Origin: an uncultured Pseudohongiella sp.
GTDB lineage: Bacteria; Pseudomonadota; Gammaproteobacteria; Pseudomonadales; Pseudohongiellaceae
DNA length: 64,000 nucleotides
Direction: 5' to 3'
Assembly: GCA_951812965.1 (NCBI GenBank)
Contig: OX638341.1
Span: 3,082,438 to 3,146,437 of the forward strand
Below are positions 18,421 through 25,390 of this stretch, one piece after another. Every line of letters starts with the position of its first letter. Position 1 is the first letter of the stretch. The translations under genes and the position numbers were made by a program. The notes under the pieces were generated by a model. It was not told where the DNA came from. It saw only the letters and a program-made list of their open reading frames with translations, and searched no databases.

Positions 18421-19989
18421 ATGAAACTGTCACGAACCATTTTCGCCCTGTTGTTCCTGCTGGCCAGCTCCCATGTGCTGGCCGCGAGCGAAGCCGATTG
18501 CCGACGAATGTTCGAAGCTAACCTGCCCGGCACCAGCTTAAGCAGCGCTGAAATACAGGCCGAAAACACTTTTGCCGCACCGGGCGCGGGCAGCGCCATG
18601 GAGCATCCGGCATTCTGCCGGGTCGCGGGCGTTACCGAGCCGGCCATTCGTTTTGAAGTCTGGCTGCCGCTGGCGGACTGGAACGGCAAGTACCAGGGCG
18701 TCGGCAATGGCGGCATGGCGGGCACGATCAGTTATGCCGCGATGGCGGGCGCCTTGCGGCGCGGTTACGCCACGGCGAGCACCGACACCGGCCACGAGGC
18801 CGGGCCGATTCCTTTCGATGCATCCTGGGCTTCCGGCCGGCCTGATCTGATCGCCGATTTCGGCCATCGCTCGCTGCATCTGACTACGCGTAACGGCAAG
18901 GCGCTGACCGAGGCCTTCTATACAGAGCCGCCCGCCTACTCCTATTACGTCGGCTGCTCCAAGGGTGGCCAGCAAGGCCTGATGGAAGCGCAGCGCTATC
19001 CCGATGATTTCGACGGTCTGGTCGCGGGCAATCCGGCGAACGACTGGACGCGTTTTTACGCCGGCGCTCACTTGTGGTATTCGCAGGCCATGCTGGTCGA
19101 CGAGGAAGCCTGGATTCCGCCGAGTAAGCTGCCCGCCTTCGGCGAAGCGGTGAACCGACATTGCGATGCGCGCGACGGCATCGAAGACGGCATACTCATG
19201 AATCCCCTGGCCTGCGATTTCGAGCCGCGGCAATTGCAGTGCCCGGCTGGCGTGGACAACGATTCCTGCCTTACGCCCAAGCAGGTCGGCGCGGTGGAGA
19301 AGATCTGGGCCGGCGTGCGCGATTCTTCGGGCGAACTCGTCTATCCGGGCCTGGTGCCCGGCGGCGAAGCGGCCCCCGGCGGCTGGGAGACCTGGGTTAC
19401 TGGCTCCGAGCCTTTCCGATCCTTGCATTGGCTGGGCGGCGAAGGCTTCTTCCGCTGGTTCGTGTTCGATGATCCGGACTGGGATTTCACCAGCTTCGAC
19501 TACGATGCCGACCTGCAATACGCGCTGGAAAAGGTCGGGCCCGATGTGGACTCAGATAATCCCGACCTGCGCCCGCTACGCGACAACGGCGCCAAGCTCA
19601 TCGTTTACCACGGTTGGAGCGATCCGGACATCTCACCGGTGGCCAGCATCAACTATTACGACAGCGTGGTTGACGTGGTCGCGGGCGATATGCCGGACGC
19701 GAGCCGCGACGCGGCGCTTGCATCCACCAGGGGTTTCTATCGCCTGTTCATGGTTCCCGGCATGGCGCATTGCCGCGGCGGACCCGGCCCCGACCGGTTC
19801 GACGCATTGACCGCGCTGGAAAACTGGGTGGAACGGGGCATCGCGCCGGACAGCATCGTCGCGAGCAAGATCGAAGATGGTGAAGTGGTTCGTTCGCGTC
19901 CGCTTTGTCCGCATCCCGAGGTCGCCGTCTACGACGGCAGCGGCAGCACCGACGAGGCCGCGAATTTCTCCTGCCGCGCACCGGATTAA
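18421..19989 (+). CDS. Tannase/feruloyl esterase family protein, exported
   Basis: Serine hydrolase of 522 residues (PF07519 type) that cleaves ester bonds of hydroxycinnamic or gallic acids. The signal peptide ends HVLAA. Visible: the nucleophile elbow VGCSKGGQQG with catalytic Ser at about residue 183, the Asp of YHGWSDPDISP, and the catalytic His of MAHCRGGPGPDRFDAL. Paired Cys residues (CRRMF, FCRVAG) fit the disulfides of the family. ATG 18421 has GGAG 8 bases upstream; ATG 18406 lacks one. It is followed by an acyl-CoA carboxylase gene after 5 bases, so released acids may feed CoA metabolism; this link is inference. Confidence 0.9.
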   Translation: MKLSRTIFALLFLLASSHVLAASEADCRRMFEANLPGTSLSSAEIQAENTFAAPGAGSAMEHPAFCRVAGVTEPAIRFEVWLPLADWNGKYQGVGNGGMAGTISYAAMAGALRRGYATASTDTGHEAGPIPFDASWASGRPDLIADFGHRSLHLTTRNGKALTEAFYTEPPAYSYYVGCSKGGQQGLMEAQRYPDDFDGLVAGNPANDWTRFYAGAHLWYSQAMLVDEEAWIPPSKLPAFGEAVNRHCDARDGIEDGILMNPLACDFEPRQLQCPAGVDNDSCLTPKQVGAVEKIWAGVRDSSGELVYPGLVPGGEAAPGGWETWVTGSEPFRSLHWLGGEGFFRWFVFDDPDWDFTSFDYDADLQYALEKVGPDVDSDNPDLRPLRDNGAKLIVYHGWSDPDISPVASINYYDSVVDVVAGDMPDASRDAALASTRGFYRLFMVPGMAHCRGGPGPDRFDALTALENWVERGIAPDSIVASKIEDGEVVRSRPLCPHPEVAVYDGSGSTDEAANFSCRAPD

Positions 19990-19994
19990 CGAAA

Positions 19995-21554
19995 ATGTCC
20001 TGGCAAAAGGAAATTGACGAGTTGCGCAAGCGGGAAGCCATCGCCCGGGAGATGGGCGGCGCCGAGCGCGTCAAGCGGCAGCGCGATAATAATCGCCTCA
20101 CGGTGCGCGAGCGCATCGACGGTCTCGTGGACGAAGGCAGTTTCCACGAAATCGGCGCCATAGCCGGCCGCGCGGAATACGACGACGAGGGCGAACGCAA
20201 GTCCTTCGTGCCGACCAATTTCGTGCTTGGCACTGCGAACATCAATGGTCGGCGCGCAGTCGTCGGCGGCGACGACTTCACCGTACGCGGCGGTGCGGCC
20301 GACGCCAAGGTCGGCGACAAGTCCGGTTATGGCGAGAAATACGCGCTCGAGATGCGCCTGCCGCTGATTCGCCTGATCGACGGCAGCGGTGGCGGCGGCA
20401 GTGTGAAGACGCTGGAAATGGTCGGTCATTCCTACATCCCGGCACTGCACGGATTCGAGACGACGATGGAACTGATGGGCCATGTACCGGTGGTATGCGC
20501 CTGCATGGGTTCGGTGGCGGGACTCGGCGCGGTGCGCGCGACGATTTCCCATTTTTCGCTGATGGTGAAAGACAGTAGCCAGTTGTTCGTCGCCGGCCCG
20601 CCGGTGGTCGAGCGCGGCTTCGGCAAGCCGGTGGGAAAAAACGAACTCGGCGGTTCGCAGATTCACGCCCATTACAGCGGCGCCGTGGACAACGAAGTTG
20701 AAACCGAGCACGAGGCTTTCGAACTCATCGCACGATTCCTTTCTTACCTGCCGCAGAACGTCTGGGAAACACCGCCGCGCGGCGCGACTAACGATCCGGT
20801 CGACCGTCGCGAGGATTCGCTGATCAGCGCAATCCCCAGGGACCGGCGGGAGATGTATGCGGTGCACGACATCATCGAATCCATCGTCGACCAGGGCTCC
20901 TGGTTCGAAATCAATCCGGGATACGGCCGCGCGCTTGCGGTGGGACTCGCGCGAATGCATGGCCGGCCTGTAGGCGTCATGGCCAACGACTGCCGCCATC
21001 ATGGCGGCGCAGTAGATGCTGACGCTTCGGAAAAGATGATGCGATTTATCGACCTTTGCGACACCTTTCATCTGCCGGTAATCAATCTGGTCGACAATCC
21101 GGGTTTCCTGATCGGCGTCGAGGCCGAACGCGCCGGCACGGTGCGGCTCGGCAGCCGCGCCTTGCTGGCGATGTACCAGTCCACCGTGCCCTGGGTGTCG
21201 GTGATCATTCGCCGCTGTTACGGGGTGGCCGGCGCCGGCCACGGCAAATCGGGCGGGCTGAATCTGCGTTACGCCTGGCCTTCGGCGGATTGGGGTTCAC
21301 TGCCGATCGAAGGCGGTGTGCAGGCGGCCTACAAGCGCGATATCGAGTCTGCTCCCGACCCGGATGCCCGGCGCCGGGAACTGGAAGACATGATGGAAGT
21401 CTATCGCTCGCCGCTGCGAACGGCGGAAGCTTTCGGCATCGAGGAAATCATCGATCCGCGGGATACGAGGCCCCTGCTATGCGATTGGGTCGAGTTGGCA
21501 TACAAGATCACCGCGACCCAGACCGGCCCCAAGCAACGCATAATCCGAAATTGA
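19995..21554 (+). CDS. Acyl-CoA carboxylase carboxyltransferase (beta) subunit
   Basis: Carboxyltransferase of 519 residues, of the propionyl-/methylcrotonyl-CoA carboxylase beta group, which moves carboxyl from biotin to an acyl-CoA. Crotonase-like domains: DDFTVRGGAADAKVGDK, RLIDGSGGGGSVK in the N-domain, and DNPGFLIGVEAERAGTVRLG plus RRCYGVAGAGHGK in the C-domain (oxyanion loops). No biotin carboxylase or biotin carrier gene is nearby, so the alpha subunit must be elsewhere. Start ATG 19995 gives the usual short N-terminus; the frame is open from 19905 inside the esterase gene. Confidence 0.9.
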   Translation: MSWQKEIDELRKREAIAREMGGAERVKRQRDNNRLTVRERIDGLVDEGSFHEIGAIAGRAEYDDEGERKSFVPTNFVLGTANINGRRAVVGGDDFTVRGGAADAKVGDKSGYGEKYALEMRLPLIRLIDGSGGGGSVKTLEMVGHSYIPALHGFETTMELMGHVPVVCACMGSVAGLGAVRATISHFSLMVKDSSQLFVAGPPVVERGFGKPVGKNELGGSQIHAHYSGAVDNEVETEHEAFELIARFLSYLPQNVWETPPRGATNDPVDRREDSLISAIPRDRREMYAVHDIIESIVDQGSWFEINPGYGRALAVGLARMHGRPVGVMANDCRHHGGAVDADASEKMMRFIDLCDTFHLPVINLVDNPGFLIGVEAERAGTVRLGSRALLAMYQSTVPWVSVIIRRCYGVAGAGHGKSGGLNLRYAWPSADWGSLPIEGGVQAAYKRDIESAPDPDARRRELEDMMEVYRSPLRTAEAFGIEEIIDPRDTRPLLCDWVELAYKITATQTGPKQRIIRN

Positions 21555-21580
21555 TATTCTAAGAACGGAGGCTTCGATCC

Positions 21581-21813
21581 GTCGTCGCTGGGTCAGAGGG
21601 GTTTGCAGCGGACGCCGTAAATACATCCCGCTGACTGCCTTCATTTGCATTTTTCTGGCCGTCCCTGGCGCGACAGATTCGACTTCGATATGCCCCAGCC
21701 TCGCCATCCATGGCGAGTCGTTCGGCCCTCAAAAAGTGTTGCTTTTTGTCGGCTTCGCCGACCGGGCCTCACCCTCGCACGCCCGCTGCAAACCCCTCTG
21801 ACCCAGCGACGAC
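21581..21813. repeat. 233-bp element bounded by perfect 31-bp inverted repeats
   Basis: Arms at 21581-21611 and 21783-21813 are exact reverse complements over 31 bases (outer end GTCGTCGCTGGGTCAGAG). The 171-base interior has no credible ORF; it holds a hairpin AAAAAG-TGTTG-CTTTTT near 21736-21752. MITE-like or a large cruciform; no target duplication could be defined. Confidence 0.75.
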
Positions 21814-21937
21814 TCATACCGTGCAGATGGTTGGGTTATTGAATTCTGACACGGCAACGACTCACACGTTGCGGAAAGCTGGGATTGGGGATTTGGTCAA
21901 GCGCGCCGGCGGCGGCTTCGAGCAGAAATCAGTGTAG

Positions 21938-21957
21938 GGGCGAGGCATGCCTCGCCC
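21938..21957. repeat. REP palindrome, single copy
   Basis: Perfect GGGCGAGGCATGCCTCGCCC, 37 bases from the ankyrin gene stop codon. Confidence 0.9.
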
Positions 21958-21993
21958 GCAGCGGAAATGCGCCCAAATGGGTGCATCAGGACC

Positions 21994-23430
21994 TTATTCG
22001 ACAGCGCCGGCGGCTTCGAGCAGGGCTGCGACCGAGGCGTAACCTCGCTCGCGAACGAAAGCCAGGGCGGTTTGGCCGTTGGCGTCCGGCTGGTTGGGGT
22101 CTACACCGGCTTGGAGGGCGATGCTTACGGATTCGCGGATGAAGTCTTCCCGGCTGCGGTCGAGTTGGCCCGCGCGGCGCTCGGGGGTTCCCCAGCTCAG
22201 GCGCAGGCGGCGATGACCCATGCCGGTGGCTGCCATGACCAGGTTTATGTTGCCTTCTTCGGCCATGAAGTTTTCGCCGAAGCGCTGGGCGGGGTAGCTG
22301 ACGTTGTTGACAGTGAAGGGGTCGGCGCCGGAGGCCAGCAATGCCTGCATGATTTCGGGTTCGGCGAAGCGGGCGGCCAGCCAGAGCGGCGTTGAACCGA
22401 TCAGGGCGTCGTGGAAGTTGTAATCGGTGGTCTGGCGGCGGACCGGAGTCGGCTTTTGGATGAGGGTTTCGGTATCGGCGCCGTGGGCGAGCAAGACATC
22501 TACTGCGGCCAGGTTGCCACGCAGAACGGCGGCGTGCAAGGCGGTATGGCCTGGAGTGTTGCCGTTCACGTCGGCGCCGGCCTCCAGCAGCATTTCGAGT
22601 ATGGCCGGATTTCCGCCATGGACGGCCATGATCAATGGGGTTGTGCCGAAAGCGTTGCCTTGGTTGACTTCGCTGCCGGCCGCGACGAGCAGTTGCGCCG
22701 AGCGCAGGTCTCCGGCGCGGGCGGCGAACATCAGGGCGGTGTTGCCGCCTTCCTCGACCCAGTACATGTAGACGGGATGGCTGTCCTGCTCTTTTTCGGA
22801 CTTGACGAATTGTTCGCGCACGAGCGAGCGGGCGTGGATGTCCGCGCCGTATTCGATCAGGGCCGCCACGGCCTCGTGATGGCCGCGATTCGCCGCCCAC
22901 ATGAGCGCGGTCTGTTCGCGGGTGACTGCGGCATTGGGGTCGGCGCCGGCGGCGAGCAGCGCGCGCACGACTTCGCCATTGCCGCTCTGGGCGGCAGTCA
23001 TGACGATGGTTTCACCGGAAAGCAGAGCAATATTCGGATCGGCGCCCGAGCGCAACAGCAGGTTCGCCATTTCCGAACTACCGTTTTCCGCCGCCAACCA
23101 AAGGGGCGTGACGCCGAGATCGGTGGCGGCATTGACATCGGCGCCGGATTCGATCAGGCCGCGGACGGCTTCGGGATTGTCGTGATAGCCGGCCCAATGC
23201 AGCGCTGATGTGCCATCGCCGTAAACGGCATTGGGGTTGACGCCGTCTTCAATAAGCGATTGCAGGCGGTCCCATTCCGCTTCCTTTGCCGCGCTGACAG
23301 CCGGGGGCATGACCTGGGCGAAAACCTGAACCGTCAGCAAACACGCAGCTACCAGCAACAGCAAGGGCGAGGCATGCCTCGCCCCTACAGGTGAAATCCC
23401 GTCTGTACCAACAACATCGTGGCTGGTCAT
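21994..23430 (-). CDS. Exported ankyrin-repeat protein
   Basis: About 478 residues from ATG 23430. A hydrophobic export signal (LLLLVAACLLTVQVFAQ) precedes some ten ankyrin repeats of the pattern G-TPLxxAxxxGxxExxxLLLxxGADPN (for example TALHWAGYHDNPEAVRGLIESGADVN). Such proteins mediate protein contacts; partner unknown. Last gene of a minus-strand operon with DUF1552 and DUF1592 genes, a grouping seen in other marine bacteria. The start is uncertain: the codons before the signal come from a REP palindrome (VGARHASP) and the 80-bp repeat array that replaced the normal 5' end. ATG 23442 is also in frame. No ribosome site is visible. Confidence 0.82.
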   Translation of the reverse strand: MTSHDVVGTDGISPVGARHASPLLLLVAACLLTVQVFAQVMPPAVSAAKEAEWDRLQSLIEDGVNPNAVYGDGTSALHWAGYHDNPEAVRGLIESGADVNAATDLGVTPLWLAAENGSSEMANLLLRSGADPNIALLSGETIVMTAAQSGNGEVVRALLAAGADPNAAVTREQTALMWAANRGHHEAVAALIEYGADIHARSLVREQFVKSEKEQDSHPVYMYWVEEGGNTALMFAARAGDLRSAQLLVAAGSEVNQGNAFGTTPLIMAVHGGNPAILEMLLEAGADVNGNTPGHTALHAAVLRGNLAAVDVLLAHGADTETLIQKPTPVRRQTTDYNFHDALIGSTPLWLAARFAEPEIMQALLASGADPFTVNNVSYPAQRFGENFMAEEGNINLVMAATGMGHRRLRLSWGTPERRAGQLDRSREDFIRESVSIALQAGVDPNQPDANGQTALAFVRERGYASVAALLEAAGAVE

Positions 23431-23944
23431 GTGTGAATCCATAGGGGCGAGGCATGCCTCGCCCTTACAGGTGAAATCCTGTCTGTACCAACAGCATCGT
23501 GCCTGGTCATGTGTGAATCCGTAGGGGCGAGGCATGCCTCGCCCCTACAGGTGAAATCCCGTCTGTACCAACAACATCGTGGCTGGTCATGTGTGAATCC
23601 GTAGGGGCGAGGCATGCCTCGCCCCTACAGGTGAAATCCCGTCTGTACCAACAACATCGTGGCTGGTCATGTGTGAATCCGTAGGGGCGAGGCATGCCTC
23701 GCCCCTACAGGTGAAATCCCGTCTGTACCAACAACATCGTGGCTGGTCATGTGTGAATCCGTAGGGGCGAGGCATGCCTCGCCCCTACAGGTGAAATCCC
23801 GTCTGTACCAATAACATCGTGGCTGGTCATGTGTGAATCCGTAAGGGCGAGGCATGCCTCGCCCCTATAGGTGAAATCCCGTCTGTATCAACAACATCGT
23901 GGCTGGTCATGTGTGAATCCGTAGGGGCGAGGCATGCCTCGCCC
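23365..23944. repeat. Tandem array: 80-bp unit with REP palindrome, eight palindromes
   Basis: Eight perfect or near-perfect palindromes start at 23365, 23445, 23525, 23605, 23685, 23765, 23845 and 23925, exactly 80 bases apart. The 60-base linkers are almost identical (a few substitutions at 23361-23480 and 23810-23890). Because 80 is not a multiple of three, minus-strand frames shift from unit to unit and give repeated 62-codon pseudo-ORFs. Not CRISPR, since linkers are the same. Confidence 0.93.
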
Positions 23945-23985
23945 GCTTGTCTCGCTGTTAGAAATTGTGACGGGCAACCCATCGG

Positions 23986-25317
23986 TCAGATGGTAATGGG
24001 CCCGGTGCTGCCGCCCAGTTGATCGATATGGACGCCGAATTTCGACAGCAGGGTCAGATGGAAATCCGCCATGGTCGGCTCTTCGGGATAATGCAGGTGT
24101 TCGCCGCCCCTGAGCCAGCCGGCGCCGCCGCCGAGCAGGAGTACGGGCAAATTATTGCCCGCGTGTAAGGTGCTGTTGGAAATCCCGCCGCCATAGAGAA
24201 TCGTCATATTGTCCAGCAGGCTGCCGCCGACGTCGGGAATCGCCGCCAGCTTGTCGAGATAGTTGGTGAACAGGCCGACGTGATGGGTATTGATCTTCGA
24301 CAAGCGCTCGATCAATTCCGGCGCGTTGTTATGGTGCGACAGCGGATGATGCGCATCGGGCACGCCGATCTGCGGATAAGGCCGCGCGCTTTGTTCCTTG
24401 CTCATCATGAAGGTGATGACCCGGGTCAGATCGGTTTGCAGGGCGAGCACCTGCAAGTCCTGCATAAGCTCCATGTGGTCCTCAAACACCGGTGGCACGC
24501 CCGCGGGCTGGGCGAGTTCCGGCAATTCCATGTCGATCTGTTCTTCGGCTTTCTGGATGCGCCGTTCGATATCACGCACCGAATCCGTATAGCCATTGAC
24601 GAGATGCCGGTCGCTTGCGCCCAGTTTCGACTCCAGCGAATCCAGTTTGTCGAGCACGGCATCGAGAATGCTTGACTGTTGCTGCAACCGTGCCGAGCGC
24701 GCCTCCTTCGCCGTGCTGCCGCTGTCGCCGAACAGCCGCTCGAATACGGCGCGCGGATTGTGCTCGGTGGGCAGCGGTTCGGTCTTGCCGCGCCAGGACA
24801 GCGTGTGGGTATACACGCAACTGAGGTTGACGGTGCAGGCGCCGGCCAGGGCCGGAGCGTCCATGGACAATTCGAGCGAGGCGACCTGGGTTTCCCGACC
24901 GAATTTGTCGGCCAGCAACTGGTCCATGGAAACATCGGCCAGGATCTCAGTCTCATTGCGGCCGCCGCGAGTGATGCCGGTGAGGAAAGATCCGCCGGCG
25001 CCGGCGTGGGCGATATTCCAGTTGGCCTTCAGGCCCGAGAATACGAGCATTTTCTCCCGGTATTTCGCCAGCGGCTGGAGAACCGGGGTCAACTCGAAAC
25101 TCCTGCCGAAGGTCGCCGGAGACCAGTATTCCATCGCCATGCCATTGGGAATGTAGACGGTCTGGAATCGGTGAACCGGGGCCGGCGCCTGGGCCAGCGC
25201 CGGGACCATGGCATCAAGCAGGGGCAGCGCGAGCGCCGCGCCCGCGCCTTTCAGCAAGGTTCGGCGCGACAGGGATTTGCCGGTCACGAAAGGAGTCGCG
25301 TTCTGCCTTAGCTTCAT
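23986..25317 (-). CDS. DUF1552-domain protein with Tat signal
   Basis: A 443-residue exported protein. The N-terminus has a twin-arginine signal SRRTLLKGAGAALALPLL, so it is folded in the cytosol, perhaps with a cofactor. The DUF1552 body is recognisable: RFQTVYIPNGMAMEYW, KMLVFSGLKANWN, HAGAGGSFLTG, and YGGGISNSTLHAGNNLPVLLLGGG near the end, an alkaline-phosphatase-like architecture related to DUF1501. Function unproven. ATG 25317 has AGAGG upstream; the frame is open to 25350. It is paired with the DUF1592 gene 73 bases upstream, as in many planctomycetes and marine proteobacteria. Confidence 0.88.
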   Translation of the reverse strand: MKLRQNATPFVTGKSLSRRTLLKGAGAALALPLLDAMVPALAQAPAPVHRFQTVYIPNGMAMEYWSPATFGRSFELTPVLQPLAKYREKMLVFSGLKANWNIAHAGAGGSFLTGITRGGRNETEILADVSMDQLLADKFGRETQVASLELSMDAPALAGACTVNLSCVYTHTLSWRGKTEPLPTEHNPRAVFERLFGDSGSTAKEARSARLQQQSSILDAVLDKLDSLESKLGASDRHLVNGYTDSVRDIERRIQKAEEQIDMELPELAQPAGVPPVFEDHMELMQDLQVLALQTDLTRVITFMMSKEQSARPYPQIGVPDAHHPLSHHNNAPELIERLSKINTHHVGLFTNYLDKLAAIPDVGGSLLDNMTILYGGGISNSTLHAGNNLPVLLLGGGAGWLRGGEHLHYPEEPTMADFHLTLLSKFGVHIDQLGGSTGPITI

Positions 25318-25390
25318 ACTGTCAGCCTCTTTCACGACTGTTCGGGTCATTGTACTGCTAATTGAATAATCCGCCAGTTGGGCTTGTAAC

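Larger units (their letters stand above)
21555..21993. other. Intergenic region with repeats only
   Basis: No gene seen. It contains the 31-bp inverted-repeat element, a short partial repeat of the ankyrin gene 3' end (GCCGGCGG...CTTCGAGCAG, at about 21905-21924 against 22004-22021), and one REP palindrome. Confidence 0.65.

Noticed and set aside
23249..23855. Series of 62-codon ORFs (MPRPYGFTHDQP...)
   Set aside because: They are the same repeat read in shifting frames; no ribosome sites and no independent family support.
23365..23944. CRISPR-like regular array
   Set aside because: Period is constant, but the 60-base linkers are also the same and no cas genes are near; it is a simple tandem repeat.
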